NCBI GenBank assembly: GCA_037903475.1
Contig: JBAJFG010000407.1
Location: 248,001 to 312,000 of the forward strand
DNA from: Ancylostoma caninum
Lineage: Eukaryota > Nematoda > Chromadorea > Rhabditida > Ancylostomatidae
Length of the DNA stretch: 64,000 bases
Direction of reading: 5' to 3'
Below the pieces are notes generated by a model. It made no database searches. It was not told where the DNA came from and worked only from the letters and a program-made list of their open reading frames with translations. Made by a program: the position numbers and the translations under genes. Below, one piece after another: positions 22,060-34,000 of this stretch (its first letter is position 1; each line of letters begins with the position of its first letter).

Positions 22060-25000
22060 GTATAGTTTCGTTCTTCAAATGTAGTTTTGTGTCGATCTTT
22101 TGCTCCTCGCACAGATCGAGACAGACATGACTTTTAGCTGGAGGTGTGATGTCCTTGTGGGCCGCCAAGGAAATGGTTCAAGGCATGGTTTATTTCAAGG
22201 TGACGTTTTGGTCATTAATATAGACAAACCGTTGAATGAAACTCTCACGAAGCCAACTCTACACCTCCCTCCGCGTCACCAGATGTAGGTGCCGAGGTGG
22301 TTTCGGGAATGTTCCCTAATGAAAACGGAACTTCACTACGTCCTCCTCAGCTTCTGGAAAAGAGCCCTCAGTTAATTTCATCATGTTATATACGTTCGTT
22401 AGGTATCCTATTCACCTTGATATTCTTCTGATTGGATGGGGAGGGGAGGTTATCTTCATCCTATCATGGAGAAGATCCTTCTTTGGTTAACAACTGCGCA
22501 GGGAAAGTTATTATTAGATGTATTAGTCGGCTTAGTTAAAATCGCATAGTGCTTTAGAAAGTGATGAGAGAAACGTGCTGCTTTGGAAAACATGGTAAGA
22601 ACAATGCAAGACGTGTGTAGCTCACCAACAGCGAGCCTGCCACTGCAAACGGAACTACGTAGAAATTTACATAGCAGGGAGTATTAGTTAGAGTCCATTT
22701 CTCAACACACTCGCGACGTAAGTAGCAGAATCTTCTTGATTTGCTGTTTGTGGAAATTTCATTTATTTATCTATTTATTTGTTGGACATGTACAAGTACA
22801 TGAAATAGCTAGCCACAAACAGTCAAAGTACAAGGAAACAAATAAACTTATCCAGTCTATCCTTGAAAAGAGGGTATTTTTCAGGAAATACATCCCTAAG
22901 ATGACTATTGCAAATATTGTTGTCTTCCATAAGATTGCTCACTAGTAACCCCGGTGGAGCATACCCTGCTCCTCGGCTCAGGAGATTTCGGATTAGGAAA
23001 CGTTTTTGGGAAACGTATCGTCCGAAAAGAAACGTTGGAACAGATGGTTCGCGATTACATGGCTGATGAGCAACGGGGCGAATGCTATCATGATTTTGTC
23101 CTCCCTCGGCATCGTATGTGCACTGAGAATGTCGAGAACATCCACATCCTTGAAACTATGACGCCAAGGGTATATACAGTAACGGTGGTGGCCCATCTGC
23201 GACCTCGAGAAGGACGCAGCACAACCGCGCCGCGCGCCGGGACCGGTGTCGTCTGCTGCCGGAATGCTATTTCTAGTCGCTTTCTCCCCGACTTGGTCAA
23301 AAATCCTTAAAATCGGGCAGAAAAGCTCTAGATATAGCATAACAGCAGCAGAAAACATTGTTTACGACGCGGGCGGCACGGTTGCGCTGCGTCCTTTTCG
23401 AGGCCTCAGATGGGCCACCGCCATTGCCGTCCACTGTAAGTCTTCTTGCTTAGATAATGCTCTTCAAAATAGCCTGTGTTCGAAAAGCTCATACGGAATG
23501 GATTTGGAGGCTCTGAGGACGCAACTCAAGGATATGGTCTGGAAAACTGCGTTTTAATTGTTGCACGCTTTACTACGCTTTCAACAACTTGCAGCCTGTG
23601 GACTGCAAAAAACTGGTTCCGTTAATTTGCTGTGTCGAAATGATCCACATAATTTCAAACAGGCAGGTAAGGATAAGAGGGTGAAGTGCGACTTTCAACT
23701 TCTGGCACTTTCAACTCCTGGCAAACTTAAAATTGTTTTGGCTCAAGTAAATCATCAAATGAATACGAGTCCTTGGAGGCGTGAGCCATTGTTGAATGTG
23801 GTCGGTATAAGGTCCTCGCCGGAACAGCGGCCCTAAACCGGAAAAAGCACAACAATCAGAGTTTGGCACAAGCTTAACTCGAGCAGAAAAAACTACGAAG
23901 TCCCCTTTGACCTAGCCAAAAATCTACGAAGCCCCAATTGCAAGCAAACAAGTTAAAACAAGTTTGTGCGAAGAACAGTAGTTTCATTTTTATAATGCTC
24001 ATCGGCGTGTCCACACGAGTTAACACGTGCTAACAAGTGCAATGGCCGTGGAGCACGTCAACATGGCAGCACCATGTTATAATTTTTTAAACTAGCGCCC
24101 CTTCGGGACGCTAGAAAGTGGGGTGGGGCAGCCACTTGAGGCATGTGCAAAAGCTCCACACGTGCAAAATGCTTAGAAAATTAGCAAATGAGCAAAATTA
24201 ATCATTAACTGATCTCAAATTCAAAAACCTTCTTATAAGTTACGTATAAGAGAAGCAGAACAAATCTTCCAATGGGCCCAAACATGAAGTCCTTCTTATG
24301 AGTTGAGTATGCGAATGAGAAGTTCGCTCCCCCTCGTATGGCGTATTCGTGTGTATTCCTCACTATCGGGCCAACGCGGACGCGTTCTCCATCGGCGGAA
24401 CTGTATCCTGCCGTACCCCACATTATTGGACAAAGCGAAATTGTATCCGAGTGTTTTCCACACTACTGGACCGCAGCGGACTTTCCTCCATCGGTGGACC
24501 CGTATTCTGGCGCCATCTTCACACATTAGGCCTGAACCGTATCCTGGTATTCTCCACTTTACTGAGTCACAGCGGACCAATCCTATGTTGGCGGACCCGT
24601 ATCCTGGTGTTATCCATACTACTGGGCCACGGCGGGCCCTTCCTCCATCAGAGCGCCCGCATTCTGGCGCCTTCCTCACAGTTAGGGCAAGCCGGATCCG
24701 TTCTCCAGGGGCGGGTTCGCATCCTGTCATTCTCAACACTAAAGTGAACCCGTATCCTGGCGTCCCCCACACCACTGGGCCACGGTCGGCCCTTTCTCCA
24801 TCGGTGGACCCGTATCCTGGTGTCCCCCGCACCATTGGGCCCTCGCGGGCCTTCTCTCCATAGCTGGACCCACGTCATGGCGTTCCCCACAGCACTGGGT
24901 CCGTTCCCCACAGCACTGGGCGCGGGCCTTCTCTCCATAGCTGGACCCACGTCATGGCGTTCCCCACAGCACTGGGCCACGGCGGGTCCTTTCTTCATCG

Positions 25001-28000
25001 GTGGACCCGTGTCATGGCGTTCCCCACAGCACTGGGCCACGGCGGGACCTTTCTCCATCGGTGGACCCGTGTCATGAAGTTTCTCGCACCACTGGGCCAC
25101 GGCGAGCCCTTTCTTCATCGGTGGACCCGTGTCATGGCGTTCCCCACAGCACTGGGCCACGGCGGGACCTTTCTCCATCGGTGGACCCGTTTCTTGGCGT
25201 CCCCCGCTCCACTGGGCCCTAGCGGGCCTTTTCTCCATAGCTGGACCACCTCATGGCGTTCCCCACAGCACTGGGCCACGGCGGGCCCTTTCTCCATCGG
25301 TGGACCCGTATCCGTATTTAGTTGATTGGATATACAATGTCATTAGAGGCGATGCGGCAATAGCACCCACCAGATGAGGCGACCGCGTAGGTCCACCCTC
25401 CCGAGCTTCCGAGACGCGGCAGCCCTCATAGCACCCGTCCATCTCTTCCTGCAAGTGCACTCAGCGTCGCATCAGTGGAAGGCTGGTTTTCCTGCTGCGT
25501 ATATTGTGCAGCCTGAAAGCTCGTAAACACTCCCTCACTCCTATGCGGCGAGACCGCCAGCGAAGGTGATGAAATCACCATCCCGTGCATGCGGGAGAGC
25601 CAGCAGTGACGTAATTTCGGGTCCCGAAGCGAACGTGTCTGCGTCCATGGAAATCGGCCATTTCGCCACACAATCTGCGCCTCAAGATTGCGGTGTCTAT
25701 GAGTGCCGCCCCGTATCTCTAACCGCTCTAGCCCCCTTACGGCGCTTTGTTTAATAGATTTCCGATAAAAATTTGAAAGAGGGTGGAGATTGCGCAGGTT
25801 TTCGCCATTACTTTGATAGAGCAATACTTTCTGGAGATAATAGTGTAAGCGAAATTGGAAATATTTGCTTTTGGAAAAAGTCATTTGAGGAAGTTGTGTC
25901 GGAGTGGTGCTGGAGACTGCTTTTTAACTAATTTTTTTCGCCGTAACCGAGAGATCGCGGCAGCTTCTATATTCATTGAAACGAGCTTCCTCTCCTGAAG
26001 CTAACCTCTCTAGCAGAAATTGAAATAATTGATTTTTAGGAAAGTTGTTTGATGAAAATTCTTTGGACCGGTGCTGAACCCTATCTTTTAGGGTAAAGTT
26101 AGGGTTCAGAGAATTCCAAAGCAATATCTCCTCACAAAATCAATTAATTCTATTTCCCTCCGGCGATTGGCGGGACAGTAGTGTCAGAAATCTATTTATA
26201 AAGTTTGAATAGGATTCATTCAGTACCAACGATACTGTGGGTACTGTTAGGTACTTTTTCAGCTGTAACTCCTATCAAAATCAATTAAATCCAATCCTCT
26301 TTCGGATTTAAATAGAGCGCTGCCAGTTGCAGCCATATACATGGTCTCAGCAAGATCTGGGCAGAACCTGTCCTTTTACAAGCGCTGAAAGCAGTGCTCC
26401 TGGCAGGATTTTCGCATGATAGCCCCCAACCTCCTGTCGAAATCGATTAATTCCAATTTCCTTTGGCAGTTGAAGGAAGAATGGTATCTCTAAACATGTC
26501 ACGAAATTTGATCAGTATTCCTTCAGTAACAACAATGCTGGGGACCATTTTAAGTGTGTTTCTTAAACAAGCCTTAATTTTGATCTTATTTCAGACAGAT
26601 TTTACAGAACCAATAGAAAAAAATTCTTCGGTTCAGTCTCTTTTCTTTACTTTTATCTGCAAAGGAGTTTATGGTTATCCGACAAGTCCCAACTACTAAC
26701 TCCCCTTCGCCCACTTTATCTTTACGAAGTCCCGCTTGCCTTGAGTAAAGTCCCTGCCGAAGTCTGACAACAATACAAAAGGAAATTCTAATGCATGTCT
26801 TGTGCAGTGTTCAAGGAGTCGAGCACTGCAAGCCACTAAAGGAAGAAGGTACGGTTATGGCCTCGACTCTTGTGTACAACACAGAGACTCCCATTCAAAA
26901 ACTTGATCAGGAATCGCACTATCCTGCTCGAAGCAACCTTCTTCAAGCTGGATAGTGCCCAAGCCTATGTTAAGAATTATACGTAGGATTTTTCGAAGAC
27001 GTCAAGCTAGTCACTTCTCATCCCTCTTTTTCCCTAAGTCTAGCACTATCAGACTACCAACTGGACTTGTCAGGAGAAAATAATATGCCTAGAAAATTTC
27101 AATCTAGACGTAAACACATCTAAGCAGTGGTGCTGATGGTTTCTCGGGCTGAGCATCTTTCTGAAGTGACACGATCGTTGAGCTAGCGGATAGCGCCAGG
27201 TCGATATAGATGACTAATATGTCAGTTGTTAAAATAATGTTTTGTCAAAATTATTTGAATTTGTAGCAAAGTGTAGTAGTAGGGAGATAACTTATGAATC
27301 AACCTATTAGGTTGTTGCATAAATGATGCGGGTTTTTTCGCGATTTCTTTTCTCGATAAAAATTGGAGCTTTTCAAATGGTTCTTCATGAAAACAATCCT
27401 CTTTTTTCACTGATTGAAGGTGCTATCGAAACCCGCATCCACGTCCGCCATAAAATGCTCTATCACTTCGAAAAACGTTGGAATGCAGAAAGTCAATTCT
27501 GCGACCTCAGAGAGCGTTTCAAAGATGGACCAATGAGCAAGACTAACTTGAAATATTGTTCATATTCATAAGGTACGAGCTTCACAGAAGCACCGCTACA
27601 AAATGAAAGAAGAGGATTATTTATGAGGAAAAAAACGTTCAAGAAGTTAAGGTATTTTTTTAAAAGTCGCAAAAAAGCTGCATTAATTATGCACCAATCT
27701 AATAATAATATAGTCAGCAACGGTTGACCACAGTGACGAATTACTCTTTGAGTTGGACACATAGCAATCTGTGGTTGGTGCACAAAAAAAGAGAAAAATA
27801 TATCATTCCTATCTTTTACGGCTTTTGAACAAATCATCTATGAAGCTTTTAATTTAGCTAGCCACAAGAAATTCCATATAGTAAGGGTCCGTTAATGGTT
27901 CAAATTTCAGTCATGATGATGTAAGGAGTTACGTCTCCCCTACCCGGGAAGCTGGTGTAGTAGGACGCAAAATGCACACTTAATTTATGTATAAACAAAA

Positions 28001-31000
28001 CAAATCAGTTACTTGGCTACATCATGCTTTGATGAAACCTGTTTCAGCCCTTCTTGTCTGTCCATCAAATATGAAGAAGGTGAAAAAACTGCTCGTATAA
28101 GATTAACTATACTTGCTCGCCAAAACTAGGATAACTGCATTGTTATTTTTTTTAGGAATACACTCAAGGTGCGCAGCCAGAAAAGGGCGTGATGCATTAA
28201 AGAAACAGAGATAGATAAACGAAGATGAAAGAAGGTGAAAAAAAGATGAAGGAAGAGGCGAGGACGTTTTGAAGAAAAACGTTCACAATACCAGATAACA
28301 TCCCTAGTTCGGCAAAAAAATTTTTTTTCCCAAATGGGATTATCTCTAGAGTTGAGAAGATTCTTTGGAAAAGCTGCATAAGGTATGGGTATACATAGAT
28401 GCACTTGACCCTCCTATCCTTGCTCGCCTGCTTGAAATCATGAGAGAATAAACAGACTGGTGATAGTGGTTAGCGGAAAACCCATCTAATTGCTGTCACA
28501 AATATTCGGAATCCACAAGCCAGTCGTCCCAATAACAAGGAGAAGTTACTATTCTGCGTTGCCGTTAGTGGTTTGTCATTGTTGGAATGCAATTCACCGC
28601 TGGAATGGCTTGTATGATATTCAAAAGCTTTCTACGTTATCTATCCAGCACTAAATTGCGTTGACTGAACCTGGAAAAATGCGTAGTTTTTTATGTCACA
28701 TCATAGCCGGTTGGATAAGACCAGTTGTCTGAAAAAAGAAACGAATATTCTTCGAGCGGGAGTGGTCATCTTTCAGGCGGAATGTGATCTCTTCAGCTGC
28801 ACAGGATCAATTGGCCTAACTGGACTAACAGGCAAAAGGCTTAGTTCACGACAATCAAAAGATAAGGCTTGGGATTTTTGAAATTAACACGTGTCATGTT
28901 CCCAATAATTAAACAAACTCAGATCAAGGTCCTGTCTTGAAGTATCAGTTGAAGTTCGTCCCACCATCCCTTCACTAGCATGTGAAACGAGCTATAAAGT
29001 TTCTTCTTTTGAACTGATAACGCTCACCGTACAGCTTTTTGCGCGAATCATAACTAGTTTTTCCTTTGTATTTTGTTGTGATGATTCGTTCATCTACCAT
29101 TTGACTTGCTCCATTTAGGGTATGGCTGCCGATCAGGTCGCTCTGGCCACCATTGAAGTTGATATGGATGAGATCCCAGAGGGGCAAACGAGAACCTACG
29201 AATGGCGAGGGAAACCTGTTTTTGTGAAGCATCGCACGAAAAATGAGATTGCGAGGTACAATAATTTACAATTCACAGTCATTCTTGTAGCGCAGCTTTG
29301 GTCTGCTCTCAGAATTTTCCTTGACTAGTGCAGGTGAAAGGGTTGGATGTCACGCGCTGAATCTTCTATATCAGTGTGCGATGACACCTTCTAGGCTAGT
29401 GCTTTATTATAATTCCAATGAGCTTTAGGCGCTTAGCTCCTTCCTCGGACCTTAACAAATGCGATACTATACGTGATACAACACATATCAAATCAGCAAC
29501 TGTTAGCATGTATGACTTCTCAGGCACTTTCACCGGGCAGGCGCAGGCCCTTACTTTTCCGACACCGGGCAGGATATGGCCACTGGTTTAAATGGCGCCA
29601 GTCCGGCCGATAACATTGTTGGAATACCGGGCAGGTCCTCGTCATGCGGGAACGATAATGTGGGGTGATATTCAATTATAGTCACTGGAGAACCATGAGA
29701 ATTCTGGGTTCACTTTACCTTACCTGATCTTTCAGAGCAGCATCATCTTTTACTGGAGTGACGTAAGTTTTCCTGATCTACGTTAAAGGCAGTGTCTCAC
29801 GTCATGCTGCGTATCGAGATATCCACAGATTCAGGTGCAGCTCGACTGATTCCAAGGATGTGCTTGATGTTAGAAAACACCCTCAAAACCCCTACTTTCA
29901 AGAAAACATTAGATGCAGGAACGGACGAGTTTCCTTGCTAGGAAGCTAGCAAAAGCGGAGCTGAGAAGTTGAGATTCCACATCAAAATGAACATCTAAGC
30001 TGCTGCTATTATCGAACAAACAAACATTTCCGTGTTGAAAAACTATGCCGCACCCTCAGCAGGCCCTTGCTGCGGAATGAACCCTCTCGTCCACTAGCCG
30101 AGAATTTCGAAATTCTCGGCCAAAGAACTTATGGGGTTTCCGACGTTTCTATGAAACTTAAAGTATATCTTTGTGCTCAGCGGCTCGTGTATGTATGACT
30201 GAGATGGGGATCTCGAATGCGGCCCATAAGCTGAGACACTGCCTTCAATCTACCTGGTGCAGGTCGAGTCGGGGGAAATCCCTATGGCCCATGGCATACT
30301 TCACAGCGACTGTATCGCTGTGAGGAAAATGAATGGAAGTGATGAGAACAAAATGTTACAAGTTCTCATATCTTATCGCACAGTTTGTGTAGGATACCGC
30401 GCAGGCATAGGTGCCACTGTGAGCAAACTTGTGGTGGTGAACGGTCGCAGCGACAGCTTCACTGTGTAATATGCCATATGCCTATGACTCAACCCACAGG
30501 ACAAGATCAACCACGATTGCACCTCTCACTAGGCCGGGCGCGCCGCATCTGCTAAGCGTCGCGGCGCCTAGATGGGCGGTGTTGTCGGGGTTTTTGGGTA
30601 GTCTCCACAATCGTTTCATTTATAAACGGGTTTTCTAGTTAAAACGTTAGAGATAACGTTTTAACTAGAAAACCCATTTATAAATGAAACGATAACGTGG
30701 TACTGGTTCAATTCTGTCAGATGAATCTGAGAAAGAAATCGCGCTGCAGTTCTCTACTTCGAAGGAATTTTTTGCCATTACTTCCTAAGAGGATGGTGTC
30801 TAGGGTAAGTTGCAGTTGTTAGCGGTTCATGGGGATGCTTCTCCCCTATCTATAAATATAGTTAGGTGAATCGGGTGAAGACGGCCGAGCATGTGTTCTA
30901 TATCGGAGTTGTTGACGTCGGCGAGAAGTTTCGTCTTGCTATTATTTGGGATTATTGTTGTGAGACTGTATTCAAGATATTATGGCCATCATTGGTGTAA

Positions 31001-34000
31001 GCTGAAAACTGTGTTTTAGAGGAGGATCCCCGCAGTGCATTGAATGGTTTGCCGGGCAGGACAACCACACATACTGGGCAAGCCGCGGGCATACACCGGC
31101 CAAGCCGCATTCATAACACTGGGCAGGTCGACTGAGATGCTGCGGCCTTCCCGGTATTTGAATGCGGCCAACCCGGTGAGTGCAGTGTGGTTTAAAGAAG
31201 TGCACAACAGATTTGTGCAGTATCAGTTATGATATGGACGGTGGAAACATACATGGAACGCTAATCCTACAAATTCTGAGCTGTTCGAGCGGAGAATGTT
31301 ATGGGTGGCGAAGCGTTTGCTGGCAAAATTGTCAAAATTTAAGGCTGGTCATGGAGGCGAATTTTGGCCGATTTTGGCCGCGCAGAAAATGTGCCTGTTT
31401 GCATTTCAAGCGTTTTTCTAGCAAAGCGTCTACGACTTTTCGGACCAAATTATTCGACATCTAGGAAGAGTTATAGATTTTCGAAAAAAAAGCTTGCAAA
31501 ACTTTTGCATCAACCTAATTTGTTTTGCCGCTTTCTTGTTAAATAGCTGTAAAATGAAAGGCTCGTAGAATGGTTGTTCTCCTTAGTCAACCCAGTACAA
31601 AAGGAACACTTTCTACGGTTCCATCCATTCAAAATGCAATATTATTGGCTGCATTAATAAACGATATCCTACTGTGTGGCACAACCTGCCCAGCTGCCGG
31701 ATTTAAGGGTGACATACAGGAGAATCCTTGTAAACTCGTCTTCTCGTCAGTAAGCCACTCTCATACAAGGTGGTCCTCACGATTGTTTCCTGAGTGATGA
31801 AAAACCTCGAAAGACTCGTTTTCATCGAGTTTAGAGTATCCCAGACTTTGCCAGTAATCATGGCGATCGCCACTACAGCCGGCTGCCGCCGCGATCGCCA
31901 CGACCGCCGGCGATCGCCACATGGATAAAGTGAATAAGACGTGAGAAGGATGATAATCAAAGGGGTGTGGCGGTCAATAGGCATCGTTTCCACTAACGTT
32001 ATCAGTTACATCGCCAGTTCATTTTGGGCACATCTTCGAGAGTACGAACGATGAGCTCCGTTTGGCGGCGAGCCATGGCGCAGTAAAGTGGCAATCGATA
32101 CGTATAATTTCCACGATCTTTATCTCTTATATCGCCAGTTCATTTCTGTTCATTTTGAACTGGTGAAGTCTAGGGATACTCTTAGAGCGGAAATTGTGAA
32201 AAATATATGTCGTTGAGGCAATCGTTCAATTATGGTAAGGGGAGAGACTGATGAAGCCCCTACCGATGCTTAAATTTTGTAATGGCTCAATTTTGCTTCT
32301 ATTTCATTGCTTTTCATTCGTGGTTTTTACCGATTTTTCTGGGAATTTAAAATTGAACCTAATAATCTGATACATTTTTTTAGAAGTTCCGGATCGGATT
32401 CGGGCTCCTAATTTTTGCTCATCGCTTCCGCCGACATTTCTCAATGCGCTATCTAAATGCTGGCTTGACAGAAGCAGAACGAACGAACGCAAATAGAGAA
32501 AGAGAGAGAAACAAGGAAATATAGGAGGGGGCCCAAAAGTTATTGTACAAAGATTGATCAATTATTGCTCTAGCAGAAAACGAATCCTTTACCCTCTTCT
32601 TTTCATTGCCGCATGGAGGAAGGTTCAAACTATTTTCGAATAAAAACTGAGTTCTGTAGGTGGTTTGTACTCTGGTGCAGTTGGTCTCAAAATAAAATTT
32701 CGAAAAATGCGGGTTCCTATGATAATTTTCCCCATAAAATTGACCAAATCTTCGAGGAGTGCCTTGGCGATTATTCTCGCAGCACATGACGTGCCCTTTC
32801 CAGCGGTACTTGCTATTTTCCACGGAAACAGATCCTGACAAACGTAGGAGGAAAAATTACGACTACTCCATCCTCACAGTGATAGCCGATTTTCACCAAA
32901 TTTGCTTTCGAGAGACTTTTCTACTGGAAAACGAGGCACCAACCAGTGAATGAGCGTGATCTGAAAACTGGATCAAAAACGTTACGAATTGCTGTGATTA
33001 TTCCATCAATACTCGTGACTGTGGGTAAATTGTGATGCTCGACATGCGATGCATGGTTTTGTCATCTACGCAACTTTTGAAAATTGCATCGTTCTATGCT
33101 ATAGTCAGCTCGATCTTGCGTGAATTATACATAATCGTCTCGTAATCTTCATCGCGAATACAGAGCGATGATGTATTCGCCTTAAAGGCAGCAGGAGCTG
33201 AAATTCTCGACTCTGAGCTGAGCTGCGGGTGGTGAAGCACAGACTCAGCACATCATAAATGTGAAACGAACACAGACAATGATGGCTTACCTGCAGAGAA
33301 AATGGAACATTCGTCGCGAACACGCCTGGCCGTGTTCGTGCGCGGACGAGTTTTCCCCGGCGCGAAAGCCATTGCGGCGCGTGGTTTTGGCCGAGTCCCG
33401 CCATGAAACCCTGTGAATTGAATGCATTTCGTTTTCCCTTTGCGCCAAACCACGCACCGCAATGGCTTTTGCGCCGGGGAAAACTCGTCCGCGCGCGAAC
33501 ACGGCCAGGCGTGTTCGCGACGAATGTTCCATTTTCTCTGCAGGTAAGCCATCATTGTCTGTGTTCGTTTCACATTTATGATGTGCTGAGTCTGTACTTC
33601 ATCACCCACAACTCAGCTCGGAGTCGAGGATTTCAGCTCCTGCTGCCTTTAAAACTGAATGTTGTACTTTTTTTCATTTTTGTTCGGAGGTTGCGGATAA
33701 AAACATTGTATTTGATGGCGCCGAAAATCTGCACTGAAAGTGTGTGCTAAATTTTTCTCAAGCCTCCGAGGCGAGCTTGTAATCAAAAGATAGTTTAGAT
33801 CCAGTTCTTGCAACGACTTGTTGCGTTTCAATAACGCTAGATTTAATTTTTTTTAATAAAGTAAAGAGACGTTGCCTGTCTTCATAGTCTTTTTATCATA
33901 AACTCTTTCCATTACATTAATAATTTCATTGACACCATGAGATATGTTTTCCTACTGCGTAGCGCTCAGCTGGAGAGGCCTATGGACAGAAACATAACAG

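Larger units (their letters stand above)
22200..29118 (+). other. isp-1 intron (6.9 kb), contents
   Basis: Apart from the foldback at 23.2-23.4 kb and the flank repeat plus satellite at 24.1-25.3 kb, I see no gene in this intron. The 25.3-29.1 kb part is AT-rich, with only short chance frames. Confidence 0.6.

Noticed and set aside
22954..23557. Frames of 100-121 codons on both strands
   Set aside because: They lie across a foldback element in an isp-1 intron and reflect its symmetry and GC content.
24330..25315. Regular repeat units considered as a CRISPR array
   Set aside because: There are no unique spacers, repeats are contiguous, and the DNA is clearly eukaryotic.
24303..25325. Several long open frames (up to 196 codons) on both strands
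   Set aside because: They are translations of a 60-bp satellite. The period is a multiple of three, so all frames stay open together.
32449..32841. [11 protein letters not shown] reminiscent of the RTE GHVMR motif
   Set aside because: No other RTE landmark before or after it; taken as coincidence.
33253..33750. Two frames of about 115 codons sharing the same peptide
   Set aside because: They are mirror images produced by the foldback arms, not a duplicated gene.
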